64,000 nt of DNA from Pseudanabaena yagii GIHE-NHR1 (GCF_012863495.1 NZ_JAAVJL010000001.1:3630967-3694966); one strand, 5' to 3'; shown: positions 16,141 through 25,622, numbered from the stretch's first letter. The notes: generated from the sequence alone by a model not told the origin. Translations and numbers: made by a program.

Positions 16141-18852
16141 ATGGCAAAGCAAGGGCAGCAACAGCTAGATTTTTGGTCGGAGTCGGATGGGGGGAAGATC
16201 ATTCCGACTTCATTACACACGGAAATGCAGCGATCTTACCTAGAGTACGCCATGAGTGTGATCGTCGGTCGTGCTTTACCTGATGCCCGTGATGGACTCA
16301 AGCCTGTGCATCGTCGCATTATCTATGCAATGCATGAGCTAGGACTCTTGCCCGATCGCCCTTTTCGGAAGTGCGCCCGTGTAGTTGGGGATGTATTAGG
16401 TAAATATCATCCCCATGGCGATCAATCGGTTTACGATGCCCTTGTGCGTTTAGTACAGGACTTTTCTAGCCGTTACCCCTTGCTAGCGGGACATGGCAAC
16501 TTCGGCTCGGTGGACAATGACCCTGCGGCGGCGATGCGTTATACCGAATGTCGCTTAGCCGCGATCGGTAACGAGGCTCTGCTAGGGGAAATTGAGGAAG
16601 AAGTTGTTGATTTTGTCGATAACTTTGATGGCTCCGAGCAGGAACCTGCGGTATTACCTGCCCAGTTACCGATGCTATTGCTTAATGGTGCTACGGGAAT
16701 CGCTGTGGGCATGGCAACGAATATCCCACCCCATAATTTGAATGAAATTGTCGATGGCGCGATCGCTCTGATCGACAATCCCAATTTGCCCGATGATGAT
16801 TTACTCAAACTCATTCCTGCTCCTGACTTTCCCACAGGCGGAATCATTATGAATGCGGATGGTGTACGTGAGGCATATCTGACAGGCAAAGGTAGTGTGA
16901 CCATTCGCGGTGTCGCATCTGTGGAGCAGCTAGGAGGTAAAGGTACAGGCAAGCGCCAAAAACAAGCGATTATCGTCACCGAGTTGCCCTATCAAGTGAA
17001 TAAATCGGCATGGATCGAGAAAATTGCCGAATTGGTGAATAACAATAAAATTGATGGCATTTCTGATATTCGCGATGAAAGCGATCGCCGTGGAATGCGG
17101 GTTGTTATTGAACTTAAAAAGGATATTGTTCCCGCCGTAATCATCGATCAGCTTTATCGCCAAACGGCTCTGCAATCTAACTTTGGCGTGATTCTGCTGG
17201 CATTGAAAGGTTCTCAACCAAAGCAAATGACTTTGCGGGAATTATTGCAGGAATTTCTGGAATTTCGCGAAGAGACTTTATCGAAACGGTTTCGTTATGA
17301 ACTCAAGAAGGCTCAGGAAAAGTCCCATTTACTCGAAGGATTAGTGCTAGTTCTGCAAGATCTCGATCGCCTAATTAGAATTCTCCGATTTGCCAATAAT
17401 AGCGCCCTAGCTAAAACGGATCTGCAAACGGAATTTGCCCTTTCTGAAACCCAAGCAGAAGCTATTCTCTCGATGCCTTTGCGTCGTATCACTGCCATTG
17501 AGCAACAAAAGATCCGCGAAGATTTAGACGCATTGCAGCAGCAGATTGCTAAGTTAGAGAAATTGCTAAGCGATCGCCGCGAGTTAATGAAATTCCTCAA
17601 AAAAGAATTGCGCGATCATAAAAAACGCCATAGCGATCCCCGCAGAACCCATCTAGCATGGCAACTATTAGAAAATCATCACAATGCAACTCAAAATGCA
17701 GTTGAGCTTGAGGTGACTGTTGAAACAACCGAACCTTCTTCTAAGCCCAAAGGCAAAAAAGGCGATCGCGCTATTCAGCAAACCATAGAAACTGAGCAAG
17801 TTACTGAAAAAGCTCCTGAGAAAAAATCTCGCGTCACTAATACCAAACAACCTCAACCCGTTGAAGTTCCGCTCATCTCCTTAACTACGGAACTAAATAT
17901 TCCCATTGCTGAGCCGCAAGATATCACTGTCCAACTCACCCACAAGGGCTATATCAAGAGCTTTGAGAATAATAGCAAAGCTGCTCAATTGGTGGATTTG
18001 AATGATGATGTAACGATCGCATCCTACGACACCCGTAGCGATCGCGAAATGGTGGTATTAACCAATTCGGGCAAAGCCTTCCCCCTAAACCTAGCCAACA
18101 TTCCCATTGTCAAAGGCAAAGGAAGGGGCACACCACTAATTACACTCTTGCCTGATAGTAGTGAGAGCCTTGTTTCGCAATTTGTCTGGGAAAAGAATCC
18201 TGAATCAACGGAAGGTTTAGTTCTCCTATCTAGCCAAGGCAAAATCAAGCGATCGCCTCTTGCGGAGTTTGCTGATATGACCGCTCGCGGATTAATTGCC
18301 GCTAAATTCAAAGAAGATGATTCTCTATTCTGGGCTGATGTGGTGAGTTTAGAACAGGAACTGGCGATCGCTACTTCCGCAGGTCGTATCCTCCGACTCA
18401 AAGCCGATGAAACCCAAATCCCCACGGTCGGACGCGCCGCCGCAGGGAACATTGCTTTACGCTTAGGTAGTACGGAAACCCAAATTGGGGTATCTGTATT
18501 AGACCTAGCCAATAACCCCAGTTCAGAACTTATCCTCATCACTGCCGAAGGTTTCGCTAAACGTATTGCAGCAGCAAATATCAGGGCTGCCGTGCGTGGT
18601 GCGATCGGTGCTCAATGTTTTAAATTCCAATCGCGCACCGATAAATTAGTCAGTATGGTAGCGATCGCGAAGCCTCGATTAGATTTACCTGTAACATTCT
18701 TGATTGGTCAAGATAATGACCTTGGTTTACGCACCGTGCAAATGCCTTTAGGTGCAATTCCTCTAGAAGTGCCCAATAGTCAAGGACGCTCAATATTTGC
18801 GGGTGAAAGTGACCTAGTGCGATCGGAAAGAGTAATCCGCGTAGTAACCTAA
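16141..18852 (+). CDS. gyrA: DNA gyrase subunit A
   Basis: A 903-residue type IIA topoisomerase subunit that cuts and religates DNA during negative supercoiling. The start is ATG 16141 ([12 protein letters not shown]); a TTG in frame at 16096 only reads spacer. Landmarks are [20 protein letters not shown], the catalytic Y134 in [13 protein letters not shown], and a coiled-coil stalk. The C-terminal beta-pinwheel contains [10 protein letters not shown], a loose equivalent of the GyrA box. About 70 charged, low-complexity residues (roughly 535-605) link the two halves. Cyanobacteria often have two GyrA-like proteins, so a ParC-like role is possible. No gyrB is nearby. Confidence 0.9.
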   Translation: MAKQGQQQLDFWSESDGGKIIPTSLHTEMQRSYLEYAMSVIVGRALPDARDGLKPVHRRIIYAMHELGLLPDRPFRKCARVVGDVLGKYHPHGDQSVYDALVRLVQDFSSRYPLLAGHGNFGSVDNDPAAAMRYTECRLAAIGNEALLGEIEEEVVDFVDNFDGSEQEPAVLPAQLPMLLLNGATGIAVGMATNIPPHNLNEIVDGAIALIDNPNLPDDDLLKLIPAPDFPTGGIIMNADGVREAYLTGKGSVTIRGVASVEQLGGKGTGKRQKQAIIVTELPYQVNKSAWIEKIAELVNNNKIDGISDIRDESDRRGMRVVIELKKDIVPAVIIDQLYRQTALQSNFGVILLALKGSQPKQMTLRELLQEFLEFREETLSKRFRYELKKAQEKSHLLEGLVLVLQDLDRLIRILRFANNSALAKTDLQTEFALSETQAEAILSMPLRRITAIEQQKIREDLDALQQQIAKLEKLLSDRRELMKFLKKELRDHKKRHSDPRRTHLAWQLLENHHNATQNAVELEVTVETTEPSSKPKGKKGDRAIQQTIETEQVTEKAPEKKSRVTNTKQPQPVEVPLISLTTELNIPIAEPQDITVQLTHKGYIKSFENNSKAAQLVDLNDDVTIASYDTRSDREMVVLTNSGKAFPLNLANIPIVKGKGRGTPLITLLPDSSESLVSQFVWEKNPESTEGLVLLSSQGKIKRSPLAEFADMTARGLIAAKFKEDDSLFWADVVSLEQELAIATSAGRILRLKADETQIPTVGRAAAGNIALRLGSTETQIGVSVLDLANNPSSELILITAEGFAKRIAAANIRAAVRGAIGAQCFKFQSRTDKLVSMVAIAKPRLDLPVTFLIGQDNDLGLRTVQMPLGAIPLEVPNSQGRSIFAGESDLVRSERVIRVVT

Positions 18853-18868
18853 ACAAATAGACTTAACC

Positions 18869-18902
18869 AATAGATTTGCCACTTCGTAGCAAATCTATTG
18901 AC
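18869..18902 (+). terminator. hairpin after gyrA
   Basis: CAATAGATTTGC and GCAAATCTATTG form a 12-bp perfect stem around CACTTCGTA, 17 bp past the gyrA stop. There is no long T-run on the 3' side, so termination is plausible rather than certain. Confidence 0.5.
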
Positions 18903-18919
18903 TTTAAACTGAAATTGTT

Positions 18920-19230
18920 ATGCCATACATTCAGTTCAAAACCTTGGAATCAGTTGTCTCTAGCTTTGACCTTAATGTTGAATATACTGCTCACCTGTTT
19001 AGTCAGACACCACCAATTACGCCCAGCGATCGCCTTAAAGAAATTATTGATGAAGGGCTAGATCTTGCGATCGCTACGAGCACTGAAAAAGCACGTTCTG
19101 AGTTGCTAATCATTCCTATTGGCGATTCCTGAAACTCGATCAGCAAACTGTTCACATAGATTTAACCGAATATTTTATCAATCAACTCGATTTGATTTTA
19201 GGTATTCTCGCCCTTCCTTTTCAGACATGA
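18920..19230 (+). pseudogene. short hypothetical gene broken by one frameshift
   Basis: From ATG 18920 the frame reads MPYIQFKTLESVVSSFDLN and later STEKARSELLIIPIGDS, then stops. One missing base near 19127 restores continuity into FLKLDQQTVHIDLTEYFINQ and LDLILGILALPFQT, ending at 19228-19230. The repaired protein would be about 103 residues. The EKARSELLI segment resembles, from memory, the start of a cyanobacterial family of unknown function whose members are longer, so this may be a decayed fragment. A sequencing error is the alternative explanation. Confidence 0.6.
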
Positions 19231-19239
19231 TAAAAAAAC

Positions 19240-19276
19240 AAACCCAGACTACTGTGCCGCACAGTAGTCTGGGTTT
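19240..19276. terminator. perfect hairpin, 17-bp stem
   Basis: AAACCCAGACTACTGTG and CACAGTAGTCTGGGTTT pair perfectly around CCG, preceded by an A-run and followed by TT. It lies just past the broken gene. Confidence 0.65.
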
Positions 19277-19437
19277 TAAGTTTAACTACTTAACGTGAGT
19301 TCGGGATAATTTGAAATGAGCTTTGAGAGATGGTTTGCATAGCTTAACCCAAACTGACGTTACTTAATACGAATTTATACTGATGATATGTTGTAAATAA
19401 GGAAAACCAGATAAAATACATATGCTTTTCAATCAAG

Positions 19438-19490
19438 TGAAGTAAGGTTTTGTTTTCCCATCTTTGATGGGAAAACAAAACCTTACTTCA
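19438..19490. repeat. perfect 25-bp inverted repeat upstream of ssb
   Basis: TGAAGTAAGGTTTTGTTTTC continues to CCATC and is mirrored exactly around TTT. It sits 51 bp before the ssb start, so it would lie in or near the ssb promoter or leader. Between this and the previous hairpin (19277-19437) no gene is visible. Confidence 0.7.
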
Positions 19491-19541
19491 CTAGCCTGAT
19501 AAAGGCTTATACATTTATAAACTTCTTTTGATACTTGTCCT

Positions 19542-19913
19542 ATGACCCTAAACAAAGTTCATCTAGTGGGACGTGCAGGACGCGATCCTGAAGTCAAATA
19601 TTTTGAATCTGGTAAAGTGGTTTGCAACTTTACACTAGCTGTCAATCGCAACACCAGTAACCGTGATGAACCACCTGATTGGTTTGACTTAGAGGTATGG
19701 GACAAAACCGCTGAAATTGCAGCTAACTATGTCAAAAAAGGTAGCTTAATTGGCGTATCAGGAGCATTGAAGTTCGATCGCTGGACAGATCGCAACACAG
19801 GGGACGAACGCCAAAAGCCCGTTATTCGCGTCGATCGCCTTGAGCTACTGGGTTCCCGCAAAGATAATGAAGCGGCAAGTGGTGGTGGCAGTGGCTACGA
19901 TGATGACTTTTAA
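19542..19913 (+). CDS. ssb: single-stranded DNA-binding protein
   Basis: A 123-residue OB-fold protein that coats single-stranded DNA in replication, recombination and repair. Residues 1-105 show MTLNKVHLVGRAGRDPEVKY, KVVCNFTLAVNR, DWFDLEVWDKTAEIAANYVK and KGSLIGVSGALKFDRW. The C-terminal tail is very short (GGGSGYDDDF). It keeps the acidic residues and final Phe used to recruit partners but lacks the usual Pro before the Phe. This is shorter than most bacterial SSBs (about 150-180 residues) but common in cyanobacteria. The start is ATG 19542. Confidence 0.93.
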   Translation: MTLNKVHLVGRAGRDPEVKYFESGKVVCNFTLAVNRNTSNRDEPPDWFDLEVWDKTAEIAANYVKKGSLIGVSGALKFDRWTDRNTGDERQKPVIRVDRLELLGSRKDNEAASGGGSGYDDDF

Positions 19914-19964
19914 ATCTAAAGACTTTGCATAACAAGTTACATTGCTTTGCGCTGCTTTGAAACC

Positions 19965-20015
19965 CATAGAAAACTTTGAAAACTCGGCTTAGCCACGCTT
20001 TCAAAGTTTTCTATG
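19965..20015. repeat. inverted repeat after ssb
   Basis: CATAGAAAACTTTGAAA is mirrored by TTTCAAAGTTTTCTATG around ACTCGGCTTAGCCACGC. It lies 50 bp past the ssb stop and is a possible terminator or processing hairpin. Confidence 0.55.
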
Positions 20016-20129
20016 TACTACAGGCTGTATTTGGTTTTTATACGGTTAAATACGGTTTTCCTACTCGAAAATCTTTGAGCACATCAGTAAAAATATATTT
20101 AGAGAATTACAGATGCAAGGAATCCGATT

Positions 20130-20429
20130 ATGTTTAACATTGGTGAACTCAACTCCAGCAACAACCTTTTGCTTGATTACCTCAAAAATCAATCGCCCGA
20201 AACATTAGCCACAGTTGCCCAGTCTGTCAGTCCTGAAGCTCAACAAATTATTAGCCAAAACATTCAAAATTTGCTAGGTATCCTGCCACCATCAAATTTC
20301 AATGTCAGCATTACTACCGATCGCGAAAACCTAGCAGGCTTAATTGGTTCAGCGATGATGACAGGTTACTTCATCCGCCAAATGGAAACAAGAATGCAGC
20401 TAGATCAATCACTAGCATCTATCGAATAA
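20130..20429 (+). CDS. DUF760 family protein
   Basis: A 99-residue soluble protein. The family signature is in the C-terminal half: VSPEAQQIISQNIQNLLGIL, then PPSNFNVSITTDRENLAGLI and SAMMTGYFIRQMETRMQLD. DUF760 proteins are widespread in cyanobacteria and chloroplasts; their function is not settled. The start is ATG 20130. It is followed at once by a strong bidirectional terminator shared with crtR. Confidence 0.85.
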   Translation: MFNIGELNSSNNLLLDYLKNQSPETLATVAQSVSPEAQQIISQNIQNLLGILPPSNFNVSITTDRENLAGLIGSAMMTGYFIRQMETRMQLDQSLASIE

Positions 20430-20457
20430 AAAAGCGGCGCTATGCGCCGCTTTTTTA
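20428..20457. terminator. bidirectional terminator between DUF760 gene and crtR
   Basis: AAAAAAGCGGCGC and GCGCCGCTTTTTT pair around a TAT loop. It is GC-rich with A/T tails on both sides and sits between two converging genes. Confidence 0.85.
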
Positions 20458-21345
20458 TTTATGCTTGTGGTGAAAACGGATGCCTAGGAAGATGTCGTAG
20501 ATAAAACCAGCTAAATCAGGCATCTTGAACAGTCCGAGAGTTTGCGGAGAACCATTGGCATCGAGTAGTGGCTTCATTTGGTAATAGGCACTCTCGTAGT
20601 AATACCAAGGTACATTTGGCCAGAGGTGATGTACGAGGTGATAGTTTTGACCCAGCAAGAGGATATTTAGAAATCTACCAGGGTAAACTCTGGCATTCTT
20701 CCAGCGCGATCGCTCAACGAAAGGACGATGGGGCAGATAATCAAAAAATAAGCCTAACAAGAGTCCCATCACTGCGGCGGGTACAAACCAGAAGTTCATC
20801 ATATAGCCCAAGAATCCGTGGTAATAGCCAAAGATGATCATTGCCACAACGATTGCGCGACTGATTGCCCATTCCAACAATTCGTAATTACGCCAGAGAC
20901 GACGTTGGAAAAAGAAAATTTCATGATAGAAAAAGCGGGCAGCAATCAACCATAGGGGACCACCTGTAGATACGAAATGGTCAGGATCATCCTCTTCATC
21001 ATTCACATGGGCATGGTGTTGCATGTGAACTCGGGTAAATACAGGAAACACAAAGCCTTGTAAGATTGCCGAAATATGTCCGATCGCTGCATTAACAATC
21101 CGATTGGGATGAGCCACACCATGACAAGCATCATGGATTACGGTTCCCAGTACATAGAGCGACGAAAAATTACAAACAAATACGAGCCAGTGATCCCAGC
21201 CCCATACCCAATACCCTGTAGTCGATGCGGTTGCTAAAACAATCGAACCGAGTAGCAGTAGTACTGTTGGATTAAATCCCTGCGCTGCACCCATCAGACC
21301 GATTGGAACAGTTAGGGCGTTGCCCTGCTGCTGCATTGGTGTCAC
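20455..21345 (-). CDS. crtR: beta-carotene hydroxylase (CrtR type)
   Basis: A 296-residue membrane di-iron hydroxylase of the fatty-acid desaturase superfamily that makes zeaxanthin from beta-carotene. The histidine boxes are HDACHG, HMQHHAHVNDEEDDPDH and NYHLVHHLWP. Four or so hydrophobic segments surround them (for example VLLLLGSIVLATASTTGYWV). Length and box spacing match cyanobacterial CrtR, not the plant CrtZ type. The start at ATG 21345 gives MTPMQQQGNALTVP. Pathway neighbours (crtB, crtI) are not present in the window. Confidence 0.92.
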   Translation of the reverse strand: MTPMQQQGNALTVPIGLMGAAQGFNPTVLLLLGSIVLATASTTGYWVWGWDHWLVFVCNFSSLYVLGTVIHDACHGVAHPNRIVNAAIGHISAILQGFVFPVFTRVHMQHHAHVNDEEDDPDHFVSTGGPLWLIAARFFYHEIFFFQRRLWRNYELLEWAISRAIVVAMIIFGYYHGFLGYMMNFWFVPAAVMGLLLGLFFDYLPHRPFVERSRWKNARVYPGRFLNILLLGQNYHLVHHLWPNVPWYYYESAYYQMKPLLDANGSPQTLGLFKMPDLAGFIYDIFLGIRFHHKHK

Positions 21346-21572
21346 TCCTTCCTCAATTTCCTATCTTTATTTAGTATGTATGCGGTTTGGTTTTGCTAGA
21401 GCCCAAACTCAAATATATTCAAAAAATATATTTTATTGTTGCGTTTTATTACAGATTTTATTATCACCTATGCTACCGACAATAGAGCGAGATTGCAACT
21501 AGCGAAAAATCGTCACCATGACCACAATATCGTTAAGTATTATGAAGTTGGTATCTTTTGCGCTAAATAACC

Positions 21573-22223
21573 ATGCAACTTGCTTCTACCCAACGTACTA
21601 AGCTTGACAACTCCGATGACGCATTGTTTTATGAATATCCACGTTTTGTCACCCATGTAGATGATCGCTTTATCGATCATCTTACCGATCTATATCGTCA
21701 GAGGTTACAGCCAAATACGCGCATTCTTGACCTGATGAGTAGCTGGGTATCGCATTTGCCGACAGAAATAGAATTTGCCCATGTAGAAGGTCATGGCTTA
21801 AATGCGGAGGAGTTAGCCCGTAACCCGCGTTTAAATCACTACTTTGTCCAAGATTTGAACAAGCAACAACTATTGCCCTTTGCGGATCAGTCCTTTGATG
21901 CCGTATTAAACACTGTCTCGGTGCAATATTTGCAATATCCTGAAGCCGTATTTGCTGAGATTTATCGCATTCTGAAAGTCGGTGGAATTGCGATTATTAG
22001 TTTCTCGAATCGGATGTTTTATCAAAAAGCAATTCAGGCATGGCGTGATGGCTCTGAAAGCGATCGCACCAAGCTGGTCTACAAATACTTTGCCTCAGTT
22101 CCCAAGGGTTTTGCCAAGCCTGAATTAGTAGCAAACGTACCGCCTAGTTCACCGTTTTTAGCAATGCTAGGGATGGCAAGCAGCGATCCGTTTTATGCTG
22201 TAGTAGCAACTCGTTGTAGTTGA
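21573..22223 (+). CDS. SAM-dependent methyltransferase (class I)
   Basis: A 216-residue Rossmann-type protein. Motif I is the divergent TRILDLMSSWVSHLP. Later motifs are FVQDLNKQQLLPFADQSFDA, VLNTVSVQYLQYP and EIYRILKVGGIAIISFSN, the last being the post-IV segment of methyltransferases. This form, with LDLMSSW instead of GxGxG, recurs in a family found in cyanobacteria and plastids; the substrate is unknown. It is followed by a hairpin and then thiO on the same strand. Confidence 0.82.
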   Translation: MQLASTQRTKLDNSDDALFYEYPRFVTHVDDRFIDHLTDLYRQRLQPNTRILDLMSSWVSHLPTEIEFAHVEGHGLNAEELARNPRLNHYFVQDLNKQQLLPFADQSFDAVLNTVSVQYLQYPEAVFAEIYRILKVGGIAIISFSNRMFYQKAIQAWRDGSESDRTKLVYKYFASVPKGFAKPELVANVPPSSPFLAMLGMASSDPFYAVVATRCS

Positions 22224-22262
22224 TATATATCGCAAGCTTCGTATGCCCTGTATATCTAGGTA

Positions 22263-22295
22263 AAGACTAAAAATGGCTAAACCATTTTTAGTCTT
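22263..22295 (+). terminator. hairpin after the methyltransferase gene
   Basis: AAGACTAAAAATGG and CCATTTTTAGTCTT pair perfectly around CTAAA, about 40 bp past the stop. Confidence 0.6.
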
Positions 22296-22319
22296 GAAAC
22301 CGCTTACTGGGTTTGGTTT

Positions 22320-22357
22320 TTAATTCACAAAAGTGTGGTCACACCTTCGTGAATTGG
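22320..22357. repeat. AATTCAC palindrome, copy 1
   Basis: TTAATTCACAAAAGTGTG and CACACCTTCGTGAATT form an imperfect palindrome. A similar one (AATTCACGAAAGTGTG with ACTTTTGTGAATT) lies at 30059-30092, in each case shortly upstream of a gene on the plus strand. Confidence 0.45.
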
Positions 22358-22375
22358 TTTAAAAGGATGAATGGA

Positions 22376-23404
22376 ATGACTGACGTTTTAATAATTGGTG
22401 GTGGCATTATTGGCTTGGCAACAGCGATCGCCCTTTCACAAAAGGGAGCCAGTGTCACTGTTGTTGAGCGCGATATTTGTGGGCAGGGCGCAACATGGGC
22501 GGCGGCGGGAATGCTCGCTCCTGAAGCCGAGCGCCTTGAAGGAGCACTCTTAGAATTTGGGATTCGTAGCCGCGATATGTATCCGCAATGGATTGCTAAT
22601 CTGATGCGCTTATCAGGGCTAGATTGTGGCTATTGGTGCTGTGGCATGATTGCCCCCAGCCTTGAAGAAAGCGATCACCAAATAATTGCTAAACACCCTC
22701 AATACATCAGCCGAGAGGAATCCCATAAACGTCAATCAGGATTAGGTGAAGCGGTTTTAGGTTCTCTCTGGCTACCAGAGGATGGGCAGGTGAATAATCG
22801 CAAACTCACACAGGCTCTATTAACTGCGGCGCGATCGCTATCGATCAAAATCCTCGAAGGTGTCACCGTATATCAAATTGTCCGCGATCAGCAAAGAGTT
22901 ACCCATCTTGATACCAGTGTTGGTAACTTGCAAAGCGATCGCTATGTTTTGGCAACGGGTGCATGGACGCGATCGCTTTTGCCTTTACCAGTTAAGCCCA
23001 TCAAGGGACAGATGCTATCGGTATTTGATCGCGATCGGCAATTGCAGCGCGTTATCTATGCACCCAGTTGCTATATCGTGCCGCGACAAGATGGCAAGAT
23101 CGTGATCGGTGCAACGGTCGAAGATAATGGCTTTGAGCAGGGTATTACTGCCGCAGGTATTGCACAGTTATTAAATAGAGCGATCGCTGTCTATCCTGCG
23201 ATCGCCAATATGCCCATCACTGAAACATGGTGGGGATTCCGTCCCCATGTCCCCAATGAGATTCCTATTTTAGGAGCTAGTAATTATGAAAACTTAGTTT
23301 TGGCAACAGGACATTATCGCAATGGCATTCTCTTTGCACCGATTACAGCAAAGCTAATTACCGACTTCATTATCGATGGCATCACCGATCCTATTTTTCA
23401 ATAA
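22376..23404 (+). CDS. thiO: glycine oxidase ThiO-like FAD protein
   Basis: This 342-residue D-amino-acid-oxidase-family protein uses FAD to convert glycine to dehydroglycine for the thiazole half of thiamine. The FAD-binding start is DVLIIGGGIIGLATAIALSQ. It also has the GRS-type WAAAGMLAPEAE, VKPIKGQML, and the C-terminal WWGFRPHVPNEIPILG with ATGHYRNGILFAP. ATG 22376 is preferred, as AAGGA sits 9 bp before it; ATG 22367 is possible. In many cyanobacteria ThiO is fused to ThiG; here it ends after the oxidase domain and no thiG follows. Confidence 0.88.
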   Translation: MTDVLIIGGGIIGLATAIALSQKGASVTVVERDICGQGATWAAAGMLAPEAERLEGALLEFGIRSRDMYPQWIANLMRLSGLDCGYWCCGMIAPSLEESDHQIIAKHPQYISREESHKRQSGLGEAVLGSLWLPEDGQVNNRKLTQALLTAARSLSIKILEGVTVYQIVRDQQRVTHLDTSVGNLQSDRYVLATGAWTRSLLPLPVKPIKGQMLSVFDRDRQLQRVIYAPSCYIVPRQDGKIVIGATVEDNGFEQGITAAGIAQLLNRAIAVYPAIANMPITETWWGFRPHVPNEIPILGASNYENLVLATGHYRNGILFAPITAKLITDFIIDGITDPIFQ

Positions 23405-23532
23405 CTTTGTCATTAGCGTGAGCTTCTTTACCCACATTGACTATAAAATAGAAACTATTATTTTTATAAAAAATTAATTTTAATATCGCTTATCAACTAG
23501 ACTTATGTTTAGACATAGCAATGCTTAGTTAT

Positions 23533-23638
23533 ATTGTTGTTTTAAATAACTTGCAGATGGTCTTCGACTTCGCTCAGCCCTCGGTGTAAGCTAGCTGAGC
23601 GAAGTCGAAGCTGTAGTTTTTATTTGCATTATCTATAT
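23533..23638. mobile_element. repeat B, copy 1
   Basis: About 106 bp running from GTTGTTTTAAATAACTTGCA to ATTATCTATAT. The interior palindrome CTTCGACTTCGCTCAGC / GCTGAGCGAAGTCGAAG encloses CCTCGGTGTAAGCTA. The ends form imperfect inverted repeats of the pattern TATAG..AAATAA..CAG. It matches copy 2 at 33088-33193, which interrupts another repeat. It is non-coding and lies between thiO and the ParDE module. Confidence 0.7.
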
Positions 23639-23694
23639 GAGTAAAAATTTGCGTCACCTATACTAGTAATTACTTGTGATTTGGGAATAAGAAA

Positions 23695-23952
23695 ATGCAA
23701 ATCGCCTTAAAGCCAGAACAGGAAAAATTTATTCGCGACAAGCTCAAAGATGGTAAATACCAAAGTATTGATAATCTACTAACATTTGCATTTCAGCTTG
23801 TAGAGGAGTACGAATCCAAACAACAAAAACTGAGTGAACTACGCGCAAAAATTGCAGAAGGTAAAGACCAAATTAAACAAGGCAATGTTATTGATGGAGA
23901 GCTAGTATTTCAGCAGTTGCAAGAAAATCTAGACTGCATCATTCAAGACTAA
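23695..23952 (+). CDS. ParD-like antitoxin
   Basis: An 85-residue protein. The N-terminal ribbon-helix-helix is MQIALKPEQEKFIRDKLKDG with KYQSIDNLLTFAF. A charged, probably disordered C-terminal half (ELRAKIAEGKDQIKQGNV, FQQLQENLD) would wrap the toxin. The ParE-like gene starts 5 bp downstream, the classic two-gene operon order. Antitoxins of this type repress their own promoter, so autoregulation is likely. Confidence 0.85.
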   Translation: MQIALKPEQEKFIRDKLKDGKYQSIDNLLTFAFQLVEEYESKQQKLSELRAKIAEGKDQIKQGNVIDGELVFQQLQENLDCIIQD

Positions 23953-23957
23953 GTTTT

Positions 23958-24266
23958 ATGTCTAATTACTCTTTTTCAAAATTAGCAGTTCGAGATTTGG
24001 ATGAGATCTGTAGATTTATCGCGCAGAACAACCTCAAAGCAGCTAGCAGATTATTTGATGAAATTCGGAAAAAATGTAAGTTGATTGCTGATTTCCCTCA
24101 TATGGGAAAAAGTTACGCTTGGATTGATGATGATTTGAGAGGCTTCATCATTAGTGAATACATCATATTTTACTATCCACGCACAGACGGGATCGATATT
24201 GTACGGGTGATTTACGGGAAACGCGATTTTAAAGCCTTGTTTGAAGAAGATATTTTAGATGAATAA
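23958..24266 (+). CDS. ParE/RelE-superfamily toxin
   Basis: A 102-residue protein with the ParE fold signature: FSKLAVRDLDEICRFIAQNN, FDEIRKKCKLIADFPHMGKS, and the C-terminal strands GFIISEYIIFYYP and IVRVIYGKRDF. ParE toxins poison DNA gyrase, and related RelE toxins cut mRNA; sequence alone does not settle which. The frame is intact, unlike the toxins near the right end of this window. It ends one base before an in-frame TTG leading into the P450, so the three genes may form one transcript. Confidence 0.86.
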   Translation: MSNYSFSKLAVRDLDEICRFIAQNNLKAASRLFDEIRKKCKLIADFPHMGKSYAWIDDDLRGFIISEYIIFYYPRTDGIDIVRVIYGKRDFKALFEEDILDE

Positions 24267-24275
24267 TTGGACAAT

Positions 24276-25622
24276 ATGATGATTGGAAATCCACAAAATA
24301 AAGAACATGAGCAACTCTTACCACCAGGGGAAATGGGATTGCCAATCCTCGGTCAGACTTTACAGTTTCTGTTCGATCGCAGTTTTCCTGATAAACAATA
24401 TGCTAAGTACGGTGCAATTTCTAAAACAAACCTACTAGGTAAACCAACTATATTTATGATGGGTTCCGAAGCTGCGGAATTTGTATTGTCTAGCCATATG
24501 GAATGCTTCTCTTGGAAAGAAGGCTGGCCAGACAATTTCAAAATATTGTTAGGAGAATCCCTGTTTTTACAAGATGGTGAAGAACATCGTCGGAACCGTC
24601 GTCTCATGATGCCAGCATTTCATGGTCAAGCATTGCATGGCTATGTGTCCACGATGGAAGAAATCACACAGCGATATCTAGCAAAATGGCTCGAAAAAGG
24701 AGAATTTACTTGGTTTAATGAGTTCAAGAAGCTAACCTTTGAGATTGCCAGTGAGCTTTTAATTGGTTCTAAGGCTGGCGATGAGGCTGAAGTTGAGAAA
24801 CTTAGCAAGTTATTTGCAACCCTAACCAATGGCTTATTTGCGATCGCACCATTCAAGTTGCCATTTACGACATTGGGTAAAGCTCTCAAGGCACGCGATC
24901 GCCTATTACAACATCTCACTAAAGTTGTAAAGGAACGACAGCAATATCCTACCCATGATGTTTTGAGTATGTTGACTCAAGCACAAGATGAAGATGGCAG
25001 CCGCTTTAGTTTAGAGGAACTCAAAGCACAGGCAATGCTGATGCTCTTTGCAGGACATGAGACTACAACTTCGATGCTGACTTGGTTTTGTCTAGAGCTA
25101 GGTCTCCATCCTGAAGTTCTAGAACGTGCTCGCCAAGAACAATTCGCTCTTGCTAAGACAGGGAAATTAAATCTAGAGCAACTAGGGCAAATGACATACC
25201 TAGATCAAATTTTGCAAGAACTAGAGCGGTTGCATCCTCCCGTTGGTGGTGGTTTTCGTGGTGTTGTTAAACCCTTTGAATTTAATGGCTACCATGTTCC
25301 TAAAGGGTGGCTAGTTCTCTATTCGATTATCGTTACTCATAAACAGTCGGATATCTATCCGAATCCTAAGCAGTTTGACCCTGATCGCTTTAGTCCCGAT
25401 CGCCAAGAGCATAAGCAGAAACCCTTTAGTCTTATTGGCTTTGGTGGAGGTGCACGCATTTGTATCGGTATCGCCTTTGCCAAATTAGAGATGAAAATTA
25501 TCGCAGCACATCTACTTCGTGGTTATGAATGGGATATTTTGCCTGATCAAGACCTAGAGCCTTTTCCAATTCCCACTCTCCGTCCTAAAGATGGACTTAA
25601 GGTGAAGTTCAGACGTTTATAA
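24276..25622 (+). CDS. cytochrome P450 (CYP120-like)
   Basis: A 448-residue heme monooxygenase. The heme-binding loop is FGGGARICIG with Cys 396 as thiolate ligand. The I-helix oxygen-activation motif is LFAGHETTTS and the K-helix ExxR is ELERLHPP. N-terminal LLPPGEMGLPILGQTLQF has the proline-rich hinge. The overall pattern, including MECFSWKEGWPDNFKILLG, resembles cyanobacterial CYP120 enzymes, which hydroxylate retinoids; that substrate is an inference. ATG 24276 is preferred over TTG 24267. It directly follows the ParDE genes, an odd partner with no obvious functional link. Confidence 0.9.
   Translation: MMIGNPQNKEHEQLLPPGEMGLPILGQTLQFLFDRSFPDKQYAKYGAISKTNLLGKPTIFMMGSEAAEFVLSSHMECFSWKEGWPDNFKILLGESLFLQDGEEHRRNRRLMMPAFHGQALHGYVSTMEEITQRYLAKWLEKGEFTWFNEFKKLTFEIASELLIGSKAGDEAEVEKLSKLFATLTNGLFAIAPFKLPFTTLGKALKARDRLLQHLTKVVKERQQYPTHDVLSMLTQAQDEDGSRFSLEELKAQAMLMLFAGHETTTSMLTWFCLELGLHPEVLERARQEQFALAKTGKLNLEQLGQMTYLDQILQELERLHPPVGGGFRGVVKPFEFNGYHVPKGWLVLYSIIVTHKQSDIYPNPKQFDPDRFSPDRQEHKQKPFSLIGFGGGARICIGIAFAKLEMKIIAAHLLRGYEWDILPDQDLEPFPIPTLRPKDGLKVKFRRL

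Noticed and set aside
20568..20837. 89-codon frame opposite crtR
   Set aside because: It is a shadow of crtR with low-complexity Arg/Ser content.
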